Assembly (NCBI GenBank): GCA_949592205.1
Contig: CATIUR010000011.1
Coordinates: 2,542,001-2,606,000 of the forward strand
Direction of reading: 5' to 3'
DNA length: 64,000 nucleotides
DNA from: Helichrysum umbraculigerum
Lineage: Eukaryota > Streptophyta > Magnoliopsida > Asterales > Asteraceae
Shown: in pieces, positions 36,174-48,174 of the stretch
Layout of the letters: the number at the start of each line of letters is the position of its first letter
Numbering within the stretch: the first letter of the stretch is position 1
Program-made: the position numbers and the translations under genes
The notes under the pieces: generated by a model
What the model was told of the DNA's origin: nothing
The model's database searches: none
Seen by the model: only the letters and a program-made list of their open reading frames with translations

Positions 36174-38634
36174 TGTAACACCCCCGTCCCAATAATGAAA
36201 CGGAAGGTCACATTTATTGCTATATATTAAAAGTACTAATAAATTCCTGTAATAATAAATAATAATAATAATAATAATGTATATTAAATGATAACCTATA
36301 TTAAAGCCCAACTAGTAAATAAAAAGGTAGTCTCTATGGCAAGTCCAAGTCTTGAAGCTCTCGCACTCATCCCATATTACCCTGAGTACCTGCCGTAGGA
36401 AAAGAAATGTGGCTGAGCTAATTGCTCAGTGCGCGGATGATAACAGAAGTACACAGTAAAAGTAATAATATCTTAAAGTAAGAATGAAGCGGAATAAATA
36501 AGTAAAATTTATTTTTTTTTCAAAAAGTCACCCTTCGAGTAACACCACCCTTACACCAGAGTAAACAAATGAATTAAAGGCTGAAGCAACGAGGGGTTGG
36601 GTTATTTTATACCGAGTACCCTACGAACAAAATATCCACTGCACAACACCGGTGCCAAATATCATATCTCACAATATATCATATCAAATCACATCTCACA
36701 AAACACACTGGTCGCGACTCCAGGTGTACGTATCCCCTAATCGGAAGGTGTGTATGGCACTACACCACACGACCGCTCTACACAAATCATATCATATCAT
36801 AACATAGCCTAGGATGCATCCATACGCCCCCCCAAATAATCAAAAGCTCTCCCGCGAGCACAAATCAAAAGCTCTCCCACGAGCATAATCACACAATCAC
36901 ATAATATCAACAAAGGGGAGACGCCGTGGACTAATCCCACCGCCACGGATAGTGCGACATCATTGGTGCCGCAATGACGCCCCTGTGGTCCTCCACAGGA
37001 AGCTGACTCGGTATACCTATCTCCGGTCTACAAAACTCTAGGGTTCTATGGGCGCACAATAAACATATAACCAACCACACACCTGATTTTGTCCACCACG
37101 CATATGGAACCTAAATCAAATGAATCAAAAATAGCTCGCAATAATGAATTCCCCTAGTTTTCCAAAATCATTTTCACATAAAGTTTTCCCAAAATTTCCA
37201 CATTTTATCATATCTCAAATAACACTTTAGCTCAAAACAATTTAGCTCAAATGGGGGAATCAGATCACACAAGTATATCAAGATATCAAATGAATCACAA
37301 AGATATCGAAAGAACGCAAAGATATCAATAAAGCATGTCAAGATTAACGCTGAAAGAAGAGTACAGACATCCGTACCTGAATAAATGTCAAAAGCTCTCA
37401 AGATTGAAAAGAATCTACAATCCTCCACAAAATCTACATGTAACAATTTAACTAGCTTAAATTATTTTCATATCTTATCATAAGTTCTTTTTATTTAATT
37501 TAAAATGTCAATAAAGTTTAATGTAACAAAGACACGGGCTTAACTCATAAAGTTTCGTAACTAGAAATTCATATGTATTGTCGGATCACTTGTAAAAAAT
37601 GAAGTTAAGCCATTCCTTAAAGTTTCTTTGCAACCTTTAATATACTTAAGGGATGTAAATAGTTAAAATTCACAAAAACATGATCACATCTTGTATCTTC
37701 TTCGTGAGACCAATACGTACCACATTTACTCATCCTAAATTCCTAATTCGATTGTTTCTATTTCGTGTTAGATGCGATTCGATTATAAACCAAGTAAATG
37801 GTGTTAGACTGTGTACTATCAATTTTGGGTTCCGATTTGTAAATAAAGCATGTGTTTTAAGACTCGAATATTCCCGATATCGTAACCGAAAATGCTAGTT
37901 AAAAAGAATGAATTTCAGAAATTGATCTTGAATAAACTATGGATTCATGAACTACTTTCTCATTACTTAAAAATATTTCATTACTTAAAAATAAAAGATT
38001 AACATATATGGTTCAAGAATTACCTTCGGACGATATCGACTCGATCATCAAAACTAAGCCCGTAAAACTTGTTGTCCTCGTTTCAATTTTCTGTCCATCT
38101 CTATGAATCCTCTGTGTGTGCTTACTTACTCTATTTCTTGATTGTGTTAAATTGTTTTTGGCGAATGAAATGTGGAGAAGGAAATTTGTTTATAAAACGA
38201 GTTTTTAGCCCAAACAAATAGGGATTTGCTATCACTATTTTGACCACGACTCACCCTACCTTTTGACTTGGTCTTTTATCCCAACGATACTTCCGTATCA
38301 AATAAATATAATTACTTATTTGGTAAATGGCATAATAAATATTCGTATAATCATCCATAATTAGATAGATTGTAACTAATTTACTTACAATCCGTTATAA
38401 CTAATTACATATTATATACTCAATATTAAATAAAATATTTTATATTCAACTATAATAATTTTGGTTATTATAACATATCCCCCTAAAAATGATTTCGTCC
38501 CCGAAATCAAGAAGAAGATGTAATTATATAGTTTTAATTAGGGTTATTATAATATATCTCACTAAAAATGATATCGTCCCCGAAATCTATAAAATTATAA
38601 GTTTATTATATATATATTTTTTTCGGTTGTTATA
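36174..38634 (-). mobile_element. LTR insertion, minus strand, with duplicated PPT boxes
   Basis: It runs from TGTAACACCCCC to GTTGTTATA, flanked by GATGG (36169-36173, 38635-38639), and is absent from the sister copy near 44716, which confirms insertion. Read on the minus strand, the start holds two GATTTCGGGGACGA boxes, each followed by TTTTTAG-purine-TA and TTATAATAACC. These are PPT-plus-LTR-start repeats. The rest is non-coding LTR sequence with an AAAGCTCTCCC repeat near 36840. Confidence 0.82.
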
Positions 38635-38639
38635 GATGG

Positions 38640-39895
38640 TATGAAGTGGCCTGAGAATGAAGTGTGACTGACATAATATGACGACGTCTGGCCAACGTAT
38701 TTATATTATGCCATCTCACATGGAGTTGTGAGGTTATTAAATACCCAATGAAGCTAAATGATTTTAAAATAACGGATGACATATGTTGACCTGCGGTTAT
38801 GAAATAGTTATTGATTGACTAAAATTGAGGTAGTAGTAAACTACTAAAACTATTGATTAATGTGATATCATTATAAAGGAAGAATTTTGGACTGTTTCTA
38901 TTACTTGTTAAAACGTATAAGTGGTTATTCGGTGATGATAATTAAAGCTTGGTAAAGACTACCATAGTTGGATAGCCTATTGTAGGGAAAAAGTAAAATA
39001 GTCAGGAAAATAAGAGTTTACTTGTTGGATTGATAATCTTATTATAATTATGTGCGAATTACATATAATCTTTCGTATTTTTGCTTATCTAATGACTAGA
39101 TAAAGTAGTAAATTGTAATTTGAAAAGTTATGTGATGAGAAAAGTTAAGTAGAGGTCGGTTAAATTGGATTAAATATGTGAATATTGTTGAAAAATGTGT
39201 TGATGATTAGCACATTTTGTTAATGTGATACGTGTGCTAGTATAGCAAAGTACCCATTGAACGAGACTTAGCATGTATCCAATATGAATTGGTGCTAAGT
39301 GATTGTGTAAGTACATGATTATGGTAGTAACCATAGGATTTGACCTCTCTTTTGCTTATTAATATGTGTATTGTGGTTTCCATAACCACTGTCTTGTTAT
39401 TGAAAAGGATACAATTCATGTATAAATTTTGAAGATCTAGCACGTTGCTAGTTCTGTTTGTGAAAGTATATCACTTTACCTAGTTAAGTGATTTACTTAT
39501 GTTAAGTGATTTACTTATGTTAAGTGATAACTTGTTTTAAAACGTTCATTGTGTATATGAAAAAATAAGATTTGGATACATTATATGTGCTGAAATGAGA
39601 AATTGAAGCATGTACATTGGATATGTGCATGTGTAATTAGGTTGAAAACATATATCTTAAAATGGATTAAATGTATACATATTTTGTGTATGTGTGATTA
39701 GTAATTAAGATACGCATAGAGATGATATGCATAAGTAATTTAAATTGTACATATACCTTATGTGCACTTAGTGATAAATAATTATGTAGTTAGGGAATTG
39801 GAAATAAAGTGTGAACCAAACTTCACATGAGGTATGATGTGATTAAATTTCCTAGATTAATTAAGGATGATTAGATTTCGAGGACGAAATCTCTT
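38640..39895 (+). mobile_element. LARD2 interior copy A, part after the insertion
   Basis: It continues from 36173 and matches 44720-45973. AT-rich with no coding sequence recognised. Confidence 0.8.
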
Positions 39896-39910
39896 TAAGG
39901 GGGGGAGATT
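39896..39910 (+). other. LARD2 PPT, copy A
   Basis: TTAAGGGGGGGAGATT, preceded by ATTTCGAGGACGAAATC, abuts the LTR at 39911. Confidence 0.85.
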
Positions 39911-42100
39911 TGTAACATCCTCAAATTGGACCTAGAAGTAATAGGTATTTCCAGTAAATTTAAATGCGATTTAAATTTGTTATATGTATTGTGATAATTG
40001 AAAATAATAGGTCAAACAGTTATATGACTTTTTGTGAATAGTAAATTATTAACTGTTTTAAATTTATTTAGTTGACGGTAAAATAAAATTGTATTTCCCC
40101 GCAAATGGTTTTTAAGTTCCAGACAATAATAAATACGGGAAATGAAAACTAACACTTATATGGTATATTATGTGGATGGGTCGGTTTTTATTTCCCTCCA
40201 CACATACATACATACGTACGTATACACACACACACACATTTAACACAATCAATCCACAAAATCTTGAAGAAATCATCAAATTGGAGCTTCTAAACACGAA
40301 TTCAAGCTTCCTTAATCATCACAAACAAGATATGCTCATGTGTTCTTGATTTTATAAACCCTAGAAATTGGGGTTTTGGTGTTCTTGAGCAAAATCCGAA
40401 TTTAGGGTTTCAAAAGTGTTAATTGATGTTAATTAAGCTTTAATAACATGTAATAATCATTCTAGCATCATCTTAATCATGTTATATGTGTTAATTTTGT
40501 GTTTGAGATAACCTTAGAAATTGGGGGTTTTGAGTAGTTGATTAATCGGTAGGATGTTCATGAAATAGAAGCTTGGAATGATGATAAAATTGTTAGTTGA
40601 TGTTTAAATGATGATTAAAATCTAAGCCTAACCTTGAAATGAAGAAAACGATATATGATCACTAATAAAGTTTATGTGTTTAGTTGATAATTCAAGAATT
40701 GGAGCTTCTATGCTTAGAATTATGATGTATGATTTATAAGTGTTGATTAAAGATGATGAATTACATTGATTATGCTAGGAGTTGTGAATTGATTAAGTGT
40801 TTATGAGAAGTATGATGATCATGATGAGTTTGATGGGTTATATGGAGAAAGTAGTATGATTTACTAATAAGAACACTTAATTGATTATTAAAGAGGATGG
40901 TGTGAAATTAGTTGGTTAAGTATTCATAGGATCAAATATTGATGTTTTGATGAATAATTGATGTTGAAGGTTATTAATCTTGTTAATGGTTTTATTATAT
41001 TGGTTAACAATGATTATGATGGATGAAGGTGATTAGGTGAACATAATAGTCGTAAAGTTGATTTATGATAATTAAAGTAGCTTAACATGATGATGTGATC
41101 TTAATGATCACGGAATTTTGATGTTAATAAGATTATTCATAATCTTGAAATGATGAACGTTGAATTAATACAAGTTAGTGATAAGTTGTTTGATGTAATT
41201 ACAATAGTATGATATTATATCAATATTGAGACAAGTGCCAAATGACTAACTTGTGTTGTGTTATTGTATTCTCAGATGTGGAGAAGACTCAGTGACATTA
41301 GACTACTGAGTGGACGACTATGATTGTCGGTGAGTGGATCTTGGACTTTCAGTCTAAGTTAGTTGTAACAACATGGTTACAACGGGTAAACTTGGTTTAT
41401 TGCAATGATTGCTTTAATATTAAATTGCCATGATGGCTAACCTTTGATTGATTATTGGCGTCCATTGTGCTATGATAGTTGTGGACTATTTGATTTGGTG
41501 GGGGTCAACTAATGTGTTGGGTTTGGATACTATTACTAGGACTTCGCAAGTGCCTTGTACATGTGTTGGACACTGAAATTGCGTCGTGTGTAGTAATAGT
41601 ACCAAACTATCGGTTTAACCTCTGATTTGGCCGTCAGTTGGTTTTAAGTGTTACTTGGGGAACCATCCGCGGCAAGAGGGTACCTCAAGGACCACCGATC
41701 CTTCTATGTTGCTTTTGCGTTGCTTGGTTATAGGCATGTGTTAAGCTGAGTTAGATTGATAGCTTGGGATCTATTCACTTAGCTTCGTGCTAACCCCTCA
41801 TTACTTCTTGCAGGTTTACTTTTGTATGTGGGTGGGCAAGAAGTACATATGGAATGGAATGTTTGACAAGCTCACTCTGAAATGGATAATACGTTAATGA
41901 TTTATCAACATATTGGGATTTCTATAACACCTAAACTTAATGTGTATAATGATTAGAATAATCTAGTTTTAAAGGTTGTATGTAAGTGGATTGCTATTTG
42001 AAATGTATGTATGCAATCTACTGCTTTCTATTAATCATGCGCTTCCGATATGTTTTAAAAAAAAAAAATATATATGTCCTTGTATTTAGCGGGTGTTATA
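39911..42100 (+). repeat. LARD2 LTR 1 (middle LTR of the tandem array)
   Basis: It is 2190 bp, TGTAACATCC to GGGTGTTATA. A PPT precedes it and a PBS follows it, so this one LTR serves as 3' LTR of unit A and 5' LTR of unit B. Shared U3, micro-exon and ACCACCGATCC blocks place it in the LARD1 LTR group. The exon-1 donor reads ATATGC at 40330, where LTR 2 has GTATGC. Confidence 0.92.
41276..41329 (+). other. putative 54-nt leader micro-exon in the LARD2 LTR
   Basis: It is preceded by TTGTATTCTCAG and followed by GTGAGTGG. It shares the GAAGACTCAGTGA and GACTACTGAGTGGA blocks with LARD1. Confidence 0.5.
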
Positions 42101-42102
42101 AT

Positions 42103-42115
42103 TTGGTATCAGAGC
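42103..42115 (+). other. LARD2 primer binding site
   Basis: TTGGTATCAGAGC lies 2 bp inside the LTR; iMet type. Confidence 0.92.
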
Positions 42116-42276
42116 ATAAGTTTGGGTGAATTGGACATTGGTTATGTTCAATCCCAAATCTATATGATGTGTCAAGTCAAACATTCCAGGGATGGGGTTT
42201 AGTAATTGTATGGAAATGTGGTTATTGAATATGTACTAACCTATAACAATATGCAATAGTGTTGTTTTGGATGCAG

Positions 42277-42348
42277 AGACGGAGGAACATGAGGAACCGT
42301 CTGGTATTCTCAATGATTCCTCAATACTCGTGGGCCTAGATGTGCCAG
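42277..42348 (+). other. putative 72-nt internal exon of LARD2
   Basis: It is bordered by GGATGCAG and GTAATTTC. The open frame begins ETEEHEEPSGILNDSS. It is equivalent to 16418-16489 in LARD1. Confidence 0.5.
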
Positions 42349-43532
42349 GTAATTTCTGATAAGCTTGATGAATTTTAATAAGCTTTGACTGTTTGTTTTA
42401 CTATGATATGATTGTTAGTAAAGTAAATTGAATTATTGGTAATATTGCTTGCTAATAAAATGATAGAGGTGGTTAATGAGTAATCAAGAAGGAAATTGAA
42501 AATTTCGATCAAAGTGTTGGAACTGTGTAGATACATCGTTGACTAAGGTGTAACAATGGTATTATGTGAAATTAAGTGTATCTACAGTGTAAAAATAAGT
42601 TGATAAATGCAAGGTGTGATTATAGATCCTTGCTAGGGAATTGTTTGATAAATGATAAACTGAATTGATGTAACTTGATATGATGAAATTAATGGGATGT
42701 TGGTATTCTCCATTAATAGGTTTCGAGTCATGTTGTTATGTGAATTAGAAAGAGTTTAGTTGTTGGAATATGTGTATTGACTTGGTAAAGTCAATGTGGT
42801 CAACGAGTCTAATTGTGTTAACGAGTTTGTGAAAAGTCAAATTTGAAAAATTTGTTGAAATTGGTTTATATATGATGAACTTATGTGAAATTGGTGATTT
42901 AAGGTAATATCATGACACCATTAGTGAAAATGGCTTAGTTGACTTAAAATAGTCAATGATATGTGGAATGTATGTGAAAGTGGTGTTTATATGATCAGAA
43001 ACCCAAATGGGTCAAATAAGTGCCTAAATGGGACGCTTAGTATGAAAACGGTTAGAAACTTGATGTGGTTGAGTATGATGACTTTTAAGTTGACTTAAAG
43101 CCATAAGTATAGATAAAATGTGGCTTGAAAGTGTAATGTAGTCATGTTGATTGAATTTGGTAAAATTTGCCCATTTGGACCCTTAAACGGGTCGACTAGT
43201 TAAAACATGATAGGACAAGTATATGAGGGTGATGAATGTGCCCACACGTCATAATTATATGTAGAAACATGTTGGCAAAGGGTGGAACCCTGAATGTATG
43301 CCGTTTGGAATATAGCGTGTCAACCAAAATGGCTCAAAATGGCCTAAAAATTGGTTATACGTCCGTTTTCTCGTTAAACGTGTAAATTGAAAAAGTGGAA
43401 AAATAGAAAGTTGCATTTTGATTATATAAAGGTGCCTGCGAAATTTCAGACCCTAATTCTTTGCGGTTTAGAAGATATACGCGTTTGAATTTCGTATTTT
43501 TGCACTAAAAATTGCAGACCTGTACAGCAGTC

Positions 43533-43690
43533 TGAATCCGGACGGATTCCCACGAATACGGCGGATTCATTGGGCGGATTCCTTAAAAATGGTTCTGTCT
43601 CGTGAAGTTGGCGGGAATACGGCGGATTCCCCGGAATCCGGGCGGATTCCCATGAATACGGACGTATTCCCTTGAATACGAACGTATTCC
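43533..43690. repeat. palindrome array in the LARD2 interior
   Basis: GAATCCGGACGGATTC, GGAATCCGGGCGGATTCC, GAATACGGACGTATTC and GAATACGAACGTATTC are near-perfect palindromes in a row. The array sits just after the TTTCAGACCCTAATTCTTT block, exactly where LARD1 has its AACGCGATCC hairpins. Confidence 0.85.
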
Positions 43691-45988
43691 CTTGTTTTGA
43701 GACTTTTCTTGTGTTATGTGTTATATTAAGTGAGTTTAATATGAAAATTTGTAAATTTCGACGTTCGACGTAATGTTAGACGTAGAATTTCCGCTAGAAA
43801 ATTTCGGTGTCCGATTAAGATGAAATTTACATGTCCACTCAAAAACGGGTCAACGGTCAAAGCTCATCGCTTTGCCATGAGCCCTGTCAGTTTTCGGCAC
43901 TTCGGGGTCGTTTGGGGCTCGAAAATCACGTTTTGTTGTTTTTCGGACATTATTTCGGACTTTTAGCTTATGATTTGTATTGGGCTTTTGTTTCTTTGAG
44001 CCCAGAGATCATTCCTGTGACTATATGCAATATTAAAAGTTGTTTTAAGAGGTCTATATGGTTCTTTGTGTAGGAGTTGTTTGTAGGCAGTTTATTTAAC
44101 TGCATAGCATACCAGTAAGGGTATTGTTGATTGTTGCTTGTTAGGGTAAATAGATATTGATTATGTGAATCATGTTATATGAATAATTTGAAATACAATG
44201 AAGTATTTGAATCATGAAAATATGAGATATGTTTGAAATAATTGTTTTAAGAGTTGAGAAAACAATTATATGAACTTACTCTTGTTTGATAACTGAACAT
44301 GGAAAGTTTATTGTTAATCAATTTAGGAATTATATATTGATGAATATAGGCGGAATATGACATGACATTTTAATAAGGCACTTAGTGCTAAATGTTATAT
44401 ATAGTATTATATGTAATAACTAAGGTATTAAGTGATTGATATTGAATCCAGTGATAAAGGTGTTAAATTGACTTAGTTATGTTAAACTCTACACCTGTGT
44501 TAATGTAATAATAAGAATTTTATTGAACAATTGGATTATTATGTCTACTTAATTATGTGAGTAGTTTCACACTCAAAGTAATAAAAAAAAAAAAAATAGT
44601 AGCAAATAAATATTTGATTGTATACCTGTTGTTAAGGTGTTGTATATGTGTGTTAGCTTGGATATCACATTTGTGAAATATGTAATAGTAAAAGTTAATC
44701 ACTTTGAAGATGGATGGTATGAAGTGGCCTGAGAATGAAGTGTGACTGACATAATATGACGACGTCTGGCCAACGTATTTATATTATGCCATCTCACATG
44801 GAGTTGTGAGGTTATTAAGTACCCAATGAAGCTAAATGATTTTAAAATAACGGATGACATATGTTGACCTGCGGTTATGAAATAGTTATTGATTGACTAA
44901 AATTGAGGTAGTAGTAAACTACTAAAACTATTGATTAATGTGATATCATTATAAAGGAAGAATTTTGGACTGTTTCTATTACTTGTTAAAACGTATAAGT
45001 GGTTATTCGGTGATGATAATTAAAGCTTGGTAAAGACTACCATAGTTGGATAGCCTATTGTAGGGAAAAAGTAAAATAGTCAGGAAAATAAGAGTTTACT
45101 TGTTGGATTGATAATCTTATTATAATTATGTGCGAATTACATATAATCTTTCGTATTTTTGCTTATCTAATGACTAGATAAAGTAGTAAATTGTAATTTG
45201 AAAAGTTATGTGATGAGAAAAGTTAAGTAGAGGTCGGTTAAATTGGATTAAATATGTGAATATTGTTGAAAAATGTGTTGATGATTAGCACATTTTGTTA
45301 ATGTGGTACGTGTGCTAGTATAGCAAAGTACCCATTGAACGAGACTTAGCATGTATCCAATATGAATTGGTGCTAAGTGATTGTGTAAGTACATGATTAT
45401 GGTAGTAACCATAGGATTTGACCTCTCTTTTGCTTATTAATATGTGTATTGTGGTTTCCATAACCACTGTCTTGTTATTGAAAAGGATACAATTCATGTA
45501 TAAATTTTGAAGATCTAGCACGTTGCTAGTTCTGTTTGTGAAAGTATATCACTTTACCTAGTTAAGTGATTTACTTATGTTAAGTGATTTACTTATGTTA
45601 AGTGATAACTTGTTTTAAAACGTTCATTGTGTATATGAAAAAATAAGATTTGGATACATTATATGTGCTGAAATGAGAAATTGAAGCATGTACATTGGAT
45701 ATGTGCATGTGTAATTAGGTTGAAAACATATATCTTAAAATGGATTAAATGTATACATATTTTGTGTATGTGTGATTAGTGATTAAGATACGCATAGAGA
45801 TGATATGCATAAGTAATTTAAATTGTACATATACCTTATGTGCACTTAGTGATAAATAATTATGTAGTTAGGGAATTGGAAATAAAGTGTGAACCAAACT
45901 TCACACGAGGTATGATGTGATTAAATTTCCTAGATTAATTAAGGATGATTAGATTTCGAGGACGAAATCTCTTTAAGGGGGGGAGATT

Positions 45989-48174
45989 TGTAACATCCTC
46001 AAATTGGGCCTAGAAGTAATAGGTATTTCCAGTAAATTTAAATGCGATTTAAATTTGTTATATGTATTGTGATAATTGAAAATAATAGGTCAAACAGTTA
46101 TATGACTTTTTGTGAATAGTAAATTATTAACTGTTTTAAATTTATTTAGTTGACGGTAAAATAAAATTGTATTTCCCCGCAAATGGTTTTTAAGTTCCAG
46201 ACAATAATAAATACGGGGAATGAAAACTAACACTTATATGGTATATTATGTGGATGGGTCGGTTTTTATTTCCCTCCACACATACATACATACGTACGTA
46301 TACACACACACACATTTAACACAATCAATCCACAAAATCTTGAAGAAATCATCAAATTGGAGCTTCTAAACACGAATTCAAGCTTCCTTAATCATCACAA
46401 ACAAGGTATGCTCATGTGTTCTTGATTTTATAAACCCTAGAAATTGGGGTTTTGGTGTTCTTGAGCAAAATCCGAATTTAGGGTTTCAAAAGTGTTAATT
46501 GATGTTAATTAAGCTTTAATAACATGTAATAATCATTCTAGCATCATCTTAATCATGTTATATGTGTTAATTTTGTGTTTGAGATAACCCTAGAAATTGG
46601 GGGTTTTGAGTAGTTGATTAATCGGTAGGATGTTCATGAAATAGAAGCTTGGAATGATGATAAAATTGTTAGTTGATGTTTAAATGATGATTAAAATCTA
46701 AGCCTAACCTTGAAATGAAGAAAACGATATATGATCACTAATAAAGTTTATGTGTTTAGTTGATAATTCAAGAATTGGAGCTTCTATGCTTAGAATTATG
46801 ATGTATGATTTATAAGTGTTGATTAAAGATGATGAATTACATTGATTATGCTAGGAGTTGTGAATTGATTAAGTGTTTATGAGAAGTATGATGATCATGA
46901 TGAGTTTGATGGGTTATATGGAGAAAGTAGTATGATTTACTAATAAGAACACTTAATTGATTATTAAAGAGGATGGTGTGAAATTAGTTGGTTAAGTATT
47001 CATAGGATCAAATATTGATGTTTTGATGAATAATTGATGTTGAAGGTTATTAATCTTGTTAATGGTTTTATTATATTGGTTAACAATGATTATGATGGAT
47101 GAAGGTGATTAGGTGAACATAATAGTCGTAAAGTTGATTTATGATAATTAAAGTAGCTTAACATGATGATGTGATCTTAATGATCACGGAATTTTGATGT
47201 TAATAAGATTATTCATAATCTTGAAATGATGAACGTTGAATTAATACAAGTTAGTGATAAGTTGTTTGATGTAATTACAATAGTATGATATTATATCAAT
47301 ATTGAGACAAGTGCCAAATGACTAACTTGTGTTGTGTTATTGTATTCTCAGATGTGGAGAAGACTCAGTGACATTAGACTACTGAGTGGACGACTATGAT
47401 TGTCGGTGAGTGGATCTTGGACTTTCAGTCTAAGTTAGTTGTAACAACATGGTTACAACGGGTAAACTTGGTTTATTGCAATGATTGCTTTAATATTAAA
47501 TTGCCATGATGGCTAACCTTTGATTGATTATTGGCGTCCATTGTGCTATGATAGTTGTGGACTATTTGATTTGGTGGGGGTCAACTAATGTGTTGGGTTT
47601 GGATACTATTACTAGGACTTCGCAAGTGCCTTGTACATGTGTTGGACACTGAAATTGCGTCGTGTGTAGTAATAGTACCAAACTATCGGTTTAACCTCTG
47701 ATTTGGCCGTCAGTTGGTTTTAAGTGTTACTTGGGGAACCATCCGCGGCAAGAGGGTACCTCAAGGACCACCGATCCTTCTATGTTGCTTGTGCGTTGCT
47801 TGGTTATAGGCATGTGTTAAGCTGAGTTAGATTGATAGCTTGGGATCTATTCACTTAGCTTCGTGCTAACCCCTCATTACTTCTTGCAGGTTTACTTTTG
47901 TATGTGGGTGGGCAAGAAGTACATATGGAATGGAATGTTTGACAAGCTCACTCTGAAATGGATAATACGTTAATGATTTATCAACATATTGGGATTTCTA
48001 TAACACCTAAACTTAATGTGTATAATGATTAGAATAATCTAGTTTTAAAGGTTGTATGTAAGTGGATTGCTATTTGAAATGTATGTATGCAATCTACTGC
48101 TTTCTATTAATCATGCGCTTCCGATATGTTTTAAAAAAAAAAAATATATGTCCTTGTATTTAGCGGGTGTTATA
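45989..48174 (+). repeat. LARD2 LTR 2 (right end of the array)
   Basis: It is 2186 bp and differs from LTR 1 by a CA unit, a TA unit and a few substitutions. It is followed by CGATATAACAAAG, where the left family X LTR has GGATATAACAAAG (about 32238), so the insertion site is recognisable. The matching left flank of the array is missing. Confidence 0.92.

Larger units (their letters stand above)
34992..39910 (+). mobile_element. LARD2 partial interior, copy A
   Basis: Apart from the insertion at 36174-38634, it is nearly identical to 43536-45988. It starts abruptly inside the palindrome array at the integrase junction and ends with a PPT directly before an LTR. No coding sequence: the 80- and 68-residue open frames occur identically in both copies because the copies are recent duplicates. 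Confidence 0.85.
42101..45988 (+). mobile_element. LARD2 interior, copy B (complete)
   Basis: It runs from PBS (42103-42115) to PPT (about 45974-45988). There is no gag-pol. It contains the 72-nt exon-like block, the palindrome array and sequences shared with LARD1. At 3.9 kb it is close to the LARD1 interior in size and order, so both derive from one non-autonomous lineage. Confidence 0.88.
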
